The notes beneath the pieces were generated by a model. The model saw only the letters and a list, made by a program, of their open reading frames with translations, did no database searches and was not told where the DNA came from. DNA of 64,000 nt from Campylobacteraceae bacterium (GTDB lineage: Bacteria > Campylobacterota > Campylobacteria > Campylobacterales > Campylobacteraceae), in the NCBI GenBank assembly GCA_012519705.1, contig JAAYPR010000034.1, positions 24,863 to 88,862 on the forward strand, read 5' to 3'. Below, in pieces: positions 1 through 8,616 of the stretch; position 1 is the stretch's first letter, and each line of letters begins with the position of its first letter. A program made the translations under genes and the position numbers.

Positions 1-517
1 TAATTTTTACACTTCCGTCTTTAGCATTTTCTTGTAGAAAATTTCTAATCCTATCGGTTAGTGGCATAAAAAGAGCTTGTTCCATAACTTTTATCGAAGA
101 TGAAAACCGCATAGAGACAAGGGTTAAGATATGGTTTTGCAAAGTTTGATATCTGTTTTTTAAGTCATAAAAAAGATCAATTGGGATAACTAAAATTTCA
201 CTATCTTCTGTGGCACTAAGGTTGATGTTGGAACTAAAGTTTTCTAAAAAGCAGTTATTGCAGATAATGCACTCTTCCCCGTCTTTTAATGTAAAGATGG
301 TTATCTCTCTTAAGGTATCAGAGACTAAATACGCCCTAATAGCTCCGCTTTTTAAAAAAGCATATCCGTAACACACATCATTAAAGTATAAAAACTCGCC
401 TTTTTTTAAAGACTTTGTGTAACTTCTTTCTAAAACTAAATTTGCGTCATCTTTTGATAAGCCAAATTTATCTATAAAGTTCTCTTTTAAAATTCTCTCA
501 TTATTAATGTAAGTCAT
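1..517 (-). CDS. Crp/Fnr family transcriptional regulator (partial, C-terminus outside window)
   Basis: This gene starts at an ATG at 517 on the minus strand and stays open to the window edge, giving 172 codons. The product looks like a Crp/Fnr regulator: a cyclic-nucleotide-binding-type beta barrel at about residues 30-115, then a long dimerisation helix (about 125-160). The read stops where the DNA-binding helix-turn-helix would begin. Three cysteines (C83, C86, C89) lie in the barrel after a DGEE turn. Similarly placed cysteines occur in several Crp/Fnr-type regulators that sense redox or nitrosative stress, so a redox role is possible but unproven. It is divergent from the TDT-type transporter at 645, with 127 bp between the starts, which makes that transporter a natural candidate target. 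Confidence 0.85.
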   Translation of the reverse strand, partial: MTYINNERILKENFIDKFGLSKDDANLVLERSYTKSLKKGEFLYFNDVCYGYAFLKSGAIRAYLVSDTLREITIFTLKDGEECIICNNCFLENFSSNINLSATEDSEILVIPIDLFYDLKNRYQTLQNHILTLVSMRFSSSIKVMEQALFMPLTDRIRNFLQENAKDGSVKI

Positions 518-644
518 TATCTCTCTTTTTTGTTTTTTGCTGTTTATTTTATCTAATGTTTGTAACAATATCACATATAGAAATTAAATTTTCTTGTATG
601 ATTTGATACTTAAAATCAAAAAATAGAATAAATAAGGAGAATTT

Positions 645-1577
645 GTGAGTAGGTTACAAAACTTTCATGTTATGTTTTTTGCCATCACTATGGGGCTAAG
701 TGGGTTTGTGATAGCGTATGAGAAGATAAATGCGATATTTCAAATTTCAGATTTTTTGTTTGTCGTTTTAAGGCTTTTGGTTAGTGCTATTTTTATAGTG
801 ATAGTTACACTCTACACCACTAAAGTTTTGAAATTTAAAGAGGCTTTTAAAAAAGAGATAAGCCACCCAATCAAAATAAACTTTTTTGCTACCATTCCGA
901 TTTCATCGCTACTTTTGTCGATAGTTTGGAAAGGCACAGCTTTATATATGCCATTATATGTTTTTGGTATAGTAGTTTTAACTTTTGCTACGTTTTATAC
1001 CATCTCGTTTTGGATTAAAAATAGTATTTTAATCAACCACTCAAACCCAGCTTGGTTCATCCCGATAGTTGGAAATTTAATCGTCGTCATAGCTGCTAAG
1101 GAAAACGCAGGATATCTGTGGTACTACCTGTCTATCGGGGTGTTTTTCTATATAGTTTTGTTTGGGATTATTTTTTATAGAATACTATTTCACGACCAAC
1201 TTCCAAGCAAATTTATACCAACAATGTTTATCATGATAGCCCCGCCTGCTGTGGGGTTTTTGGGCTATGTAAAAATGACAGGAAACTTTGATCCTTTTGC
1301 TCATGTTTTGATTAGCTTAACTATCTTTTTTACGCTTTTACTAATTTTTATGTATAAAAGCTTTTTAAAACTAAAGTTTTTCCTCTCTTGGTGGGCGTTT
1401 ACATTTCCGGTTGCGGCCGCTACGATAGCGTTTTTAAAAGCTTATGAACTTGTAGGTGCAAACTTCTTTTTATACATAGGAGTAGCGACTTTTATAGGGC
1501 TGATTGTGATACTTTCAATCGTTAGTTACTTTACTATCATAAATATCTCAAAAAAAGAAATTTGTGTTGAAGAGTAG
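645..1577 (+). CDS. TDT/SLAC1-type anion channel or tellurite-resistance/dicarboxylate transporter
   Basis: The 310-residue product is almost entirely hydrophobic, with about ten predicted membrane spans and no signal peptide. This fits the TehA/SLAC1 (TDT) family of inner-membrane anion channels and transporters, whose members are about 310-330 residues long. The gene uses a GTG start preceded by AAGGAG at about 634-639. The stop codon lies inside a 24-bp palindrome (1569-1592) that can act as a terminator. The substrate cannot be read from the sequence; family members move C4-dicarboxylates, sulfite, chloride or tellurite-related anions. Its divergent neighbour is a Crp/Fnr regulator, which suggests regulated expression. 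Confidence 0.75.
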   Translation: MSRLQNFHVMFFAITMGLSGFVIAYEKINAIFQISDFLFVVLRLLVSAIFIVIVTLYTTKVLKFKEAFKKEISHPIKINFFATIPISSLLLSIVWKGTALYMPLYVFGIVVLTFATFYTISFWIKNSILINHSNPAWFIPIVGNLIVVIAAKENAGYLWYYLSIGVFFYIVLFGIIFYRILFHDQLPSKFIPTMFIMIAPPAVGFLGYVKMTGNFDPFAHVLISLTIFFTLLLIFMYKSFLKLKFFLSWWAFTFPVAAATIAFLKAYELVGANFFLYIGVATFIGLIVILSIVSYFTIINISKKEICVEE

Positions 1578-1592
1578 TTTAAACTACTCTTC
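1569..1592. terminator. Palindromic terminator after the TDT transporter
   Basis: A perfect 24-bp palindrome (arms GAAGAGTAGTTT / AAACTACTCTTC) is followed by TTTTATTTT. It overlaps the stop codon of the transporter gene and has the form of a rho-independent terminator. Confidence 0.65.
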
Positions 1593-1646
1593 TTTTATTT
1601 TAATTTTCCTATAAATTTCATAAGTTTAATTTAACTCTAAATTTCA

Positions 1647-1652
1647 TATAAT
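1647..1652 (+). promoter_or_regulatory. -10 element for rarD
   Basis: A TATAAT hexamer lies 28 bp before the rarD start, in an AT-rich stretch without an obvious -35. This is the usual form of sigma-70 promoters in Campylobacter. Confidence 0.5.
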
Positions 1653-1679
1653 CGCTTTAAATTTTACAAAGAGAGTTTT

Positions 1680-2537
1680 ATGTCTAAGGGTTTGATTTAT
1701 GGAATTTCCTCATTTGTTATGTGGGGGCTTTTTCCACTCTATTTTAAAAGTATAAACGCTGGTGCTGTAGAGATGCTTGCATATAGGGTTATTTTTGCAA
1801 GTGTTTTTGGTCTTATTTTTATAGTTATCTCTGGTAGAACAGCTAGCTTAAAAAGGCTCATTTCAAACAAAGAAATTTTTAAAACTCTTAGCTTAGCTGG
1901 TCTTTTTGTCACCTTAAACTGGGGAGTATTTATTTATGCGGTGGCGAATAATCAAATTCTTGAAGCCAGTATGGGGCAACTTATAAATCCTTTGTTTTTC
2001 ATGCTTTTAGGAGCTATTTTTCTAAAAGAAAAAATCTCAAATTTAGTCAAATTTGCGATATTTTTAGTCTTTTTAGCCATACTCATTCAAGTTATTTATC
2101 ACGGCTCTTTGCCTGTGGTTTCCATAGTTTTACCAGCAGCATTTGCTATCTATGGACTTATTAAAAAAAGAGCTCACGCACCAGTGATAGAGAGTCTTTT
2201 TATAGAGACTCTTTGGATAGTGCCTTTTTTTATAATTTATCTATTTTTTATAGAGTTTAAGGGTCTTGGAAACTTTGGGTTTAATTTAAACGGGCTTTTG
2301 CTTATAGGGGCTGGGCTTGCGACACTTTTGCCACTTATAACTTTCAACGCCGCTGCAAATGAGCTAAAACTAACGACTATTGGATTTTTGCACTATATTA
2401 CCCCAACAATGACTATATTTTTTGGGGCTTGTGTTTATGGCGAAGAGATTGATTTAATAAAAATTATTAGTTTTATAATTATTTGGGTAGCGGTTTTAAT
2501 CACAACTTATGATGGTATTAAACGCTCTACTTCGTAG
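1680..2537 (+). CDS. rarD: EamA family transporter RarD
   Basis: The 285-residue membrane protein has ten hydrophobic segments arranged as two EamA repeats. It carries features of the RarD subfamily: an N-terminal GxxxFxxWGLFPLYF stretch, a central WGVFIYAV segment and a PLITFNAAANELKLT-type motif near residue 225. RarD proteins are inner-membrane members of the drug/metabolite transporter superfamily, first linked to chloramphenicol sensitivity; the physiological substrate is not settled. The gene follows a TATAAT promoter and a GAGAG ribosome-binding site. Its 3' end overlaps the 3' end of the convergent PBP2 gene by 11 bp, leaving no room for a separate terminator. Confidence 0.85.
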   Translation: MSKGLIYGISSFVMWGLFPLYFKSINAGAVEMLAYRVIFASVFGLIFIVISGRTASLKRLISNKEIFKTLSLAGLFVTLNWGVFIYAVANNQILEASMGQLINPLFFMLLGAIFLKEKISNLVKFAIFLVFLAILIQVIYHGSLPVVSIVLPAAFAIYGLIKKRAHAPVIESLFIETLWIVPFFIIYLFFIEFKGLGNFGFNLNGLLLIGAGLATLLPLITFNAAANELKLTTIGFLHYITPTMTIFFGACVYGEEIDLIKIISFIIIWVAVLITTYDGIKRSTS

Positions 2538-4317
2538 CATTTAAGTCAATATACTCCATCTCTACAAGTTTTTCAAAAATTTGTCTAAGAATAGGTCCAC
2601 CTATGCTACTTCCGCCACCTCCGTGTTCCACTAATACAACTGCGGCGTATTTTGGGTTTTTATACGGAGCGTAACCTACTATCCACGCATGAGAACGGTG
2701 ATAATACTCCATATCTTTTTCCTTCATTCTAACTATAACGTTTTGAGGAATTCCCACAACTTGAGCGGTTCCGGTTTTTGCTGCTATTTTAACACTGCTG
2801 TCTTTTAGGTGTTGGTAAGCGGTCCCATTTTGATGATTTGCCACTTCATACATCGCTTTTCTAATGTATGGGAGTTGCTCTTTTTCAAAAGGGGTAAAAA
2901 TTTCATAAGTTTGAAACTCCACCTCTTCCCCGTCAATACTTTTTAAAAAGTGCGGAGTTAAGCCCTTGCCACTTGCAATCTCTGCTGTGTTTTTCACCAC
3001 CTGAATAGGCGTAACTAAAAAACTTCCCTGTCCGATAGATGTGTTAACAGTCTCTCCCATATACCAAGGTTTACCATATTTCTCCATTTTCCATGCTTTA
3101 CTTGGAACAGTTCCAACAAACTCATTAGGAAGATCAATACCTGTTTTTCTTCCAAACCCATGCCTTTCTAAACTTGCTGATAAAAAGTCAATCCCAACTT
3201 CTAAACTCCCCTCATAGTAGTAAACGTCACAACTCTCTCTAATAGCTTGATTCATACTAACTGTTCCATGCCCCCAACGCTTCCAACATCTAAAACTATG
3301 ATTTCCAAGCTGCATAGCTCCATTACAAAAGTAAGTTTTATCTCTTGAAATTCTACCACTATTTAAAAATGCCATTGACATTGACATCTTAATAACAGAT
3401 CCTGGAGGATAGAGTCCATTTACCATTTTATTTGTGAAAGGATAGTCTAAATCTTCAATCAACTCTTTCCACTCGGCTGAACTAATGCCTGTTACAAAAG
3501 GGTTTGGATCAAACTCAGGATAGCTTCCAGCCCCTATTATCGCACCTGTATAAACGTCCATTACAACAACAGCTCCAGCCTTGTCATCATATAGGTTTCT
3601 CAAATACTCTTGAAGCTCCATATCAATATGAAGTTCTATATCTTTACTTGTTGGCTTAGTGTAAGAAACCTCTTCTACTACTTGATTAAGAGCTGTAACC
3701 TTTGTAGTTCGCTCCCCTTTTTCGCCTTGCAAGATATCATTATAATAAGCTTCAATCCCGCTTCTCCCCATTACATTTGTAAGTTTTGAGAGTGGATTTA
3801 TCTCTATATCTCTTGTGTTTGCCCTGCCTACATAGCCGATTATATGAGAACCTAGTTTGCCGTAAGGATAGTGTCTAAGAGACGATGGTAGAACTTCTAA
3901 ATTTGGGTTTAAGTTCAACTTTGAAAAATGTGGCACAACCAAATCATACTCTAAGAAATCAACCACCTTTATAAACTCTTGGTTATAAGCTGAGTTTTGT
4001 TTTTTATACTCTCTTTGTAGTAAAGTAGCATTTAAATCATAAAATAGGCTTTCTAAAGCCTCTGTTTCAGCTATAACAATCTCTTCTTTTAAATGAGGTT
4101 TTAAAGAGATGGAGTATCCTAGGTGATTAATCGCAACTGGATTTTTCTTAGAGTCAAAAATTTGACCCCTAGTTGGAGCGATATCTCTTGACTTATAGGC
4201 ATTTTGCAAAGCTACCTCTTCATAGAAATCACTTGATTTTACACTCAAAAAATAAACCCTACCAATCAATACTAGCCAGACAGAGAGAATGAAAAAAAGA
4301 GCTATCTTAAATCTCAT
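2527..4317 (-). CDS. mrdA: Penicillin-binding protein 2, elongation-specific transpeptidase
   Basis: The 596-residue class B penicillin-binding protein cross-links peptidoglycan during lateral growth, working with the glycosyltransferase RodA. It has one N-terminal membrane anchor (about residues 3-24), a PBP dimerisation domain (about 45-215) and a transpeptidase domain. The active-site motifs are SVIK at 307-310, SCD at 363-365 and KTG at 515-517. The SCD in place of the commoner SxN is also usual in PBP2 proteins. The length is normal for the family. It is the last gene of the envelope operon that begins near tatD, and its start overlaps the preceding membrane-protein gene by 4 bp. RodA is encoded elsewhere in this window (37.3 kb). 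Confidence 0.95.
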   Translation of the reverse strand: MRFKIALFFILSVWLVLIGRVYFLSVKSSDFYEEVALQNAYKSRDIAPTRGQIFDSKKNPVAINHLGYSISLKPHLKEEIVIAETEALESLFYDLNATLLQREYKKQNSAYNQEFIKVVDFLEYDLVVPHFSKLNLNPNLEVLPSSLRHYPYGKLGSHIIGYVGRANTRDIEINPLSKLTNVMGRSGIEAYYNDILQGEKGERTTKVTALNQVVEEVSYTKPTSKDIELHIDMELQEYLRNLYDDKAGAVVVMDVYTGAIIGAGSYPEFDPNPFVTGISSAEWKELIEDLDYPFTNKMVNGLYPPGSVIKMSMSMAFLNSGRISRDKTYFCNGAMQLGNHSFRCWKRWGHGTVSMNQAIRESCDVYYYEGSLEVGIDFLSASLERHGFGRKTGIDLPNEFVGTVPSKAWKMEKYGKPWYMGETVNTSIGQGSFLVTPIQVVKNTAEIASGKGLTPHFLKSIDGEEVEFQTYEIFTPFEKEQLPYIRKAMYEVANHQNGTAYQHLKDSSVKIAAKTGTAQVVGIPQNVIVRMKEKDMEYYHRSHAWIVGYAPYKNPKYAAVVLVEHGGGGSSIGGPILRQIFEKLVEMEYIDLNATK

Positions 4318-4820
4318 AAAATTCGCCCTTTGAAGAAAAATAACACCAAAAGACTCTCAACAACCATATAAGCTAAATACTCTACACCAAAGTTTAGATA
4401 CTCAGCATCTTTAAAGTAAGAAAGAGTGTTGCTTACTAAAAAAACTGACAGATAGCCCATGATTGTCAGGTAGATTAAAAACAGAGTTTTAAACCTTATC
4501 CTATCTAAGCTAAACTCAAAAAAAATATAATAAAATAGCCCAAATGCAATCGCTGCAGAAAAAAGCTCAAACCCATGCATCTGCTCAGCTATAAAAAGAT
4601 ACAAAATTACTTGATACCACTCGTGAGTATAGTCTTGATAGCTTCTCTCTTTTTCATAGTTAAGCACTACCGCATAGACAAAAAAGAGCCCAATCAGCGG
4701 CGGGATAGTCGCATAAATCGACGATAAAAGCTGGTAAAAAAGTATAGAGATAAAAAAAACTATACTTTTTACAATGTATATATCACGGCTATTTCGTTGC
4801 ATACTGGAAAATGTTTGCAT
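4314..4820 (-). CDS. Integral membrane protein in the MreD position
   Basis: The 168-residue protein has five or six hydrophobic segments, short loops and no signal peptide. It sits immediately before the PBP2 gene (4-bp overlap), where many bacteria carry mreD. Its size and topology fit MreD, but similarity at sequence level is not evident to me, so this is inference from position. The longest frame starts at 4820 and overlaps argA by 52 bp. A second in-frame ATG at 4802 shortens the overlap to 34 bp and may be the true start. C. jejuni has an uncharacterised membrane gene at the same place. Confidence 0.75.
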   Translation of the reverse strand: MQTFSSMQRNSRDIYIVKSIVFFISILFYQLLSSIYATIPPLIGLFFVYAVVLNYEKERSYQDYTHEWYQVILYLFIAEQMHGFELFSAAIAFGLFYYIFFEFSLDRIRFKTLFLIYLTIMGYLSVFLVSNTLSYFKDAEYLNFGVEYLAYMVVESLLVLFFFKGRIL

Positions 4821-5227
4821 TTAATACAATCTGCCCAAATTTTTTGATCTGGAAGCTCTTCTTTTGAAATTTCCTTAAAACCAAGTCTTTTAAAAAAGCT
4901 ATCTCTATAGGTTAAAGCAAAAACTTTGTTTATCTCTTGATATCTAGCCTCTTCTAAAAGTCTCTCTATTAACCCACTTCCAATGCCCTTGCCTCTGTGT
5001 CCATCTTTTATAACAAGGCTTCTAATTTCAGCAAGCTCTACAGAGTAAATATGAAGCGAAGCATATCCAACTAACTCGCCCTCGTAAAAAGCAAGAGTAT
5101 ATGAGCGAATCGCATTTGCTACTTCACTATCACTTCTTGGTAGGATTACTCCTTTTTGAATCTCTTCTTTTACCATCTCTTGCATAGATTTTATATCACT
5201 AAGTTTTGCAGTTCTAAACTTTAACAT
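4769..5227 (-). CDS. argA: Short-form N-acetylglutamate synthase (GNAT acetyltransferase)
   Basis: The 152-residue protein is a single GNAT domain. The acetyl-CoA-binding motif A is visible as VIKDGHRGKGIGSGL at about residues 73-87. The C-terminus has a KIWADC-x2-C-x4-C pattern (roughly residues 128-144) that I associate with the short ArgA-type enzymes, which make N-acetylglutamate from glutamate and acetyl-CoA as the first step of arginine synthesis. No amino-acid-kinase domain is present, unlike E. coli ArgA. It lies inside the envelope operon between engB and the MreD-position gene, overlapping the first by 7 bp. Another GNAT function cannot be excluded. Confidence 0.7.
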   Translation of the reverse strand: MLKFRTAKLSDIKSMQEMVKEEIQKGVILPRSDSEVANAIRSYTLAFYEGELVGYASLHIYSVELAEIRSLVIKDGHRGKGIGSGLIERLLEEARYQEINKVFALTYRDSFFKRLGFKEISKEELPDQKIWADCIKCKHFPVCNEIAVIYTL

Positions 5228-5820
5228 ATCCCCAATGCTCCATTTATTATTAACTCTCTTGCTTCTTCTATGCCTAAATTTTTAGTAGTTGAGATAAATT
5301 TAGCATTTTTATCAAATTTAAGCACTTTTGATTTCTCGCTTTGATTTAGTTTATCAGCTTTTGTGTAGAAATTTAAAATTTTTTGATCATTTCTTAAAAA
5401 GCTTTTTAGATACTCGTTCACGTTTTTATCAATGTCTAAATCAAACTGTCTTGAGTCTCTTAAATGCACAAAAAGCCTGATAGATGAGCGGTTTTTTAGA
5501 TACTCATCCAAAGCTTTTGACCAAATTTCATGAGTTGATTTTGAAACTTTTGCATATCCATATCCAGGCAGGTCTACTAACATCAAGCTTATATCATCAT
5601 CTTCTTTTCTAAAAGTAACTTCAAAGAAGTTTATGAGCCTAGTTTTGCCCGGAGTTGCACTACTTTTTGCTAAGCTTTTTTGATTTACCAAAGCGTTTAT
5701 AAAGCTACTCTTTCCAACGTTTGAACGCCCTATAAAAGCAATTTCGCTTATATTATAGCTATCACAACTATCTAAATTTGGACTTGAAGTTATAAATTTA
5801 GCACTTATAGGCTTTATCAA
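5221..5820 (-). CDS. engB: Ribosome biogenesis GTPase EngB/YsxC
   Basis: The 199-residue TRAFAC-class GTPase has a Walker A GRSNVGKS near residue 31, the G2/G3 region with LVDLPGYGYAKV at about 82, and a G4 TKAD motif near 154. These are diagnostic of EngB (YihA/YsxC), which binds the large ribosomal subunit during assembly and is essential in several bacteria. The length is normal. It overlaps lptA by 4 bp and argA by 7 bp, so it is translated from the same envelope operon transcript. Confidence 0.95.
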   Translation of the reverse strand: MIKPISAKFITSSPNLDSCDSYNISEIAFIGRSNVGKSSFINALVNQKSLAKSSATPGKTRLINFFEVTFRKEDDDISLMLVDLPGYGYAKVSKSTHEIWSKALDEYLKNRSSIRLFVHLRDSRQFDLDIDKNVNEYLKSFLRNDQKILNFYTKADKLNQSEKSKVLKFDKNAKFISTTKNLGIEEARELIINGALGIC

Positions 5821-6311
5821 TTTTTATCCTCAACTTGGAAAATAAGTCTAGCTGGTTTTTTATCTGGAGCTTGTCTATTTCTAAAGCTTTCAACCTCATA
5901 TTTTCCATCAAGTTGACTTATTCTAATAATGTCTCCAAAAACTTCTCTTTTAGTTTCAACTTCTTCTATCCAGGCATTTCCTGTTAAAATATACCTATCC
6001 TCATTTGGAATGTAAGTAAGCTCATCGCCTTTGCCGTTATAGTGGCTTTCATTTATAAGAATTTTAAATCTAGCATTTCCAGTTGCTATGTATTTAGTAG
6101 GTTGTTTTTCAGCATCAAAATAAATTGTTATTTTATCACTATCAAGAGTGTCAAAAGAGCCTTTTTTGACATTAACATTACCGGTTAAAACACTCTCAAG
6201 TTTTATCTCATCAGCAAAAAAATTATCAGCTGTAACCACAACCTGCTCAGCAAACAGAGGCAGAGCTAAAAAAACCAAAAAGAAAGTTATTTTTCTTGTA
6301 AATTGTACCAT
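5817..6311 (-). CDS. lptA: LPS transport periplasmic protein LptA
   Basis: The 164-residue protein begins with a signal peptide (hydrophobic core about residues 8-20, cleavage near LFA-EQ). It continues as an OstA/LptA beta-jellyroll domain with repeated short strands of the D-x-I-T-I-Y-F kind. LptA polymerises into the bridge that carries lipopolysaccharide from the inner membrane to LptD. It is directly downstream of lptC, with a 25-bp overlap, and both follow kdsC, which supplies Kdo. This kdsC-lptC-lptA order is widely conserved. The sequence is divergent from E. coli LptA, as usual in this phylum. Confidence 0.88.
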   Translation of the reverse strand: MVQFTRKITFFLVFLALPLFAEQVVVTADNFFADEIKLESVLTGNVNVKKGSFDTLDSDKITIYFDAEKQPTKYIATGNARFKILINESHYNGKGDELTYIPNEDRYILTGNAWIEEVETKREVFGDIIRISQLDGKYEVESFRNRQAPDKKPARLIFQVEDKN

Positions 6312-6811
6312 CCATGGACTCCTGTTGCAAAAGTTTGTTTTGTTTTTAAATCGTGTTTTATCGTTAAGCCTGTAACGTTGTTTTCATACTGCCAAAGTGT
6401 AAAAGGCTTATTGCTAGTGACTATTTTGGTGACTCTATTATAAACTATCTCATCTGAAATGTAGTTAAAAGCATCACTGCTACTATACCTAGCATCATCT
6501 ATAAACCAAACCTCATCGCCTTGTAAAACAGCGATATTTGACGACATTGTATGGTTTACATCATCATCTATAGTATGTCCAACAAAGTTTATAAACTCAT
6601 CTTTGTTGCTATATCTTACCCCTTTTTTAGCCTCGTATTTACTTGTAATTTTAGCAGGAGTTACTTCATAGTCAATGATTTTTTCCATCTCTAAACTAGC
6701 AATATCAAGTTCTTCTTTAAAAAAATCACCAAAATAAGGAGTTTGAACTGCTAAAATAACCATGGCAACGCTAAAAATAGCGATACCAAAATAAAATACC
6801 CTTAAAGCCAT
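6287..6811 (-). CDS. lptC: LPS export protein LptC
   Basis: The 174-residue protein has one N-terminal membrane anchor (about residues 4-25) followed by a periplasmic LptC-type jellyroll. LptC receives lipopolysaccharide from the LptB2FG transporter and passes it to LptA. The call rests on topology, length and position between kdsC (10-bp overlap) and lptA (25-bp overlap), together with the strand pattern around residues 90-170. The primary sequence is poorly conserved in this family. Confidence 0.82.
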   Translation of the reverse strand: MALRVFYFGIAIFSVAMVILAVQTPYFGDFFKEELDIASLEMEKIIDYEVTPAKITSKYEAKKGVRYSNKDEFINFVGHTIDDDVNHTMSSNIAVLQGDEVWFIDDARYSSSDAFNYISDEIVYNRVTKIVTSNKPFTLWQYENNVTGLTIKHDLKTKQTFATGVHGWYNLQEK

Positions 6812-7290
6812 TGTTTAAGCCACTGCTCTTGTAAGTTCTCTTTTTCTATAATGAGTTCTATCATCTCTCTAACAGCACCTTTTCCGCCATCTTTTGATAG
6901 AGTTATATCAGTTTTTAGTAAACTCATAGCACCACTTGGCTTAAAACTTAGCCCAACGGCATTTAAAAGCTTCATGTCGTTATAGTCATCACCAATAGCA
7001 GCGACATTTTCAAAGCTTAAATTCTCTTTTTTTAAAATTTCACTAGCGACTTGAAATTTATCACTCACACCTTGAAAAAGATATTTTATACCAAGTTCTT
7101 TAGCTCTTTTTTCAACTAACTTAGACTCTCTTCCTGTAATAATAGCCGAAAGTTTTCCCATTTTATTCCACTGATAAATGGCAAAACCATCTTTTACATC
7201 AAACCTTTTAAGCTCATCGCCCGAGTTTGTGTAGTAAATCCCACCATCAGTTAAACAACCATCAACATCTAGGAAAAGTATCTCTATCAT
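6802..7290 (-). CDS. kdsC: 3-deoxy-D-manno-octulosonate 8-phosphate phosphatase KdsC
   Basis: The 162-residue protein is a cap-less HAD phosphatase of the C0 type. Motif I is LDVDGCLTDG at about residues 6-15, motif II is the IITGRES segment near 50, and motif III is the GDDYNDM stretch near 100. This pattern and length are typical of KdsC, which dephosphorylates Kdo-8-phosphate in lipopolysaccharide core synthesis. It overlaps hisB by 4 bp and lptC by 10 bp. Confidence 0.92.
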   Translation of the reverse strand: MIEILFLDVDGCLTDGGIYYTNSGDELKRFDVKDGFAIYQWNKMGKLSAIITGRESKLVEKRAKELGIKYLFQGVSDKFQVASEILKKENLSFENVAAIGDDYNDMKLLNAVGLSFKPSGAMSLLKTDITLSKDGGKGAVREMIELIIEKENLQEQWLKQWL

Positions 7291-7853
7291 AAAACGCCTT
7301 TTGTGCTTGGAATTCCCATCTTTTCATTTTTAGTAAGAGCTCTTCTAAGTGCTACTGCAAAGGCCTTAAAGGTTGCTTCTGCAATATGGTGTTTGTTTTG
7401 TCCTCTGATTTTTGTTAAATGAAGCGTAATACCAGCATTAAATGCAACTGCTCTAAAAAACTCTTCAATTAACTCAGAGTCAAATTTACCAATATAGCCC
7501 TCTTTTATACTCTCATAAACTAAAAAAGCCCTATTTGACAAGTCTAAATCGCAAGCAACCGCTGCCTCGTCCATCACAACAACAGCGTTACCGTATCTCT
7601 CAACATTTTTTATAGGATAAATTTGCTCTCTTAAAGCTGTCCCTAAAACAATGCCCACATCTTCAACACTGTGATGGTCATCAACGTGTAAATCCCCATC
7701 GCATTTAACTTTTAAATCCATTAAAGAGTGTTTTGAAAGAGCTTCTAGCATATGGTCAAAAAACCCAATTCCTGTGCAAATTTCACTTTTGCCACTTCCA
7801 TAAATTTCTAAATTAAGCTCTATTTTTGTCTCTTTTGTCTCTCTTTTTATCAT
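7287..7853 (-). CDS. hisB: Imidazoleglycerol-phosphate dehydratase
   Basis: The 188-residue monofunctional IGP dehydratase converts imidazole glycerol phosphate to imidazole acetol phosphate in histidine synthesis. The two manganese-binding histidine clusters are plain: HVDDHHSVEDVG near residue 56 and NKHHIAEATFKA near 155, with GIGFFDHML near the N-terminus. The phosphatase half of enterobacterial HisB is absent, as in most bacteria. It stands apart from any other his gene, in an operon otherwise devoted to the envelope. Confidence 0.95.
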   Translation of the reverse strand: MIKRETKETKIELNLEIYGSGKSEICTGIGFFDHMLEALSKHSLMDLKVKCDGDLHVDDHHSVEDVGIVLGTALREQIYPIKNVERYGNAVVVMDEAAVACDLDLSNRAFLVYESIKEGYIGKFDSELIEEFFRAVAFNAGITLHLTKIRGQNKHHIAEATFKAFAVALRRALTKNEKMGIPSTKGVL

Positions 7854-7863
7854 CTTTTTACCC

Positions 7864-8616
7864 TTACTGTCTAACTATAAAAGCACCGTCAATGTGATAA
7901 ATGCTTTGTGCCACGTCTCTTGCCTCATCTTCACTTCTAAACCCAGTTAAGAAAACTCTATAAAGCCCGTCGTGTTCAAACTCTCTTACGATTGCTTTAT
8001 ATCCGCCTTTTCCGTCATACTGTCTTTGATAAACCTCAGCCCCGCTTTTGTTTCTAAATGCCCCAACTTGAACCATAAATGTCCCGCCACTTACGACTCT
8101 TTCGCTAACTGGTGCGTCTTTGCTAATAGTATGTCCGTGAAAGCCAACAACTTCGATTTTTACAGGAGCTGTTCCTTTTGCAACTACCCCGATATCATTA
8201 GCCGACTTTTTTGATAAGTCTATTATCCTGCCACTTACAAATGGACCTCTATCATTTATCCTAACTGTTGTGATTTTTCCGTTATCTAAGTTTGTAACTT
8301 TCACCATAGTATTCATAGGATATGTTTTATGAGCAGCGGTTTGTGCGTACATATTATAAGTTTCGCCATTTGAGGTTTTTTTGCCATGGAAAGTTGGCCC
8401 ATACCAACTAGCAATGCCTTTTTGTGTATCCCCAACAGAAACTTGAGCTGGATAGTAGGTTTTACCATTTATGGTATATGGTCTCATTGTAGCAGGAGTT
8501 CCTTTTCTGGGAGCTTCTTTTGGTGCTACAACAGCTGGCTTTGATGAACATCCATAGATGAAAAACAGTGCAAAAAGCAGCAGTAAAACTTTACGGTAAA
8601 ACAATCGTCTCTCCAA
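7864..8616 (-). CDS. rlpA: Septal ring lytic transglycosylase RlpA family lipoprotein
   Basis: The 250-residue lipoprotein has a signal ending FFIYGC (lipid-modified cysteine near residue 23). A double-psi beta-barrel domain follows at about residues 60-160 with GIASWYGPTFHGKKTSNGE and VRINDRGPF, the RlpA hallmarks including the catalytic-type Asp. A C-terminal SPOR domain (about 180-250) should bind denuded glycan strands at the septum. RlpA proteins cleave naked glycan or act as structural septal proteins. The gene overlaps mltD by 26 bp, so two peptidoglycan-acting enzymes are translationally linked. Confidence 0.92.
   Translation of the reverse strand: MERRLFYRKVLLLLFALFFIYGCSSKPAVVAPKEAPRKGTPATMRPYTINGKTYYPAQVSVGDTQKGIASWYGPTFHGKKTSNGETYNMYAQTAAHKTYPMNTMVKVTNLDNGKITTVRINDRGPFVSGRIIDLSKKSANDIGVVAKGTAPVKIEVVGFHGHTISKDAPVSERVVSGGTFMVQVGAFRNKSGAEVYQRQYDGKGGYKAIVREFEHDGLYRVFLTGFRSEDEARDVAQSIYHIDGAFIVRQ

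Noticed and set aside
542..640. Fnr-type palindrome between the Crp/Fnr regulator and the TDT transporter
   Set aside because: TTTGTAACAATATCAC near 559 only loosely resembles a half-site pair; too degenerate to call.
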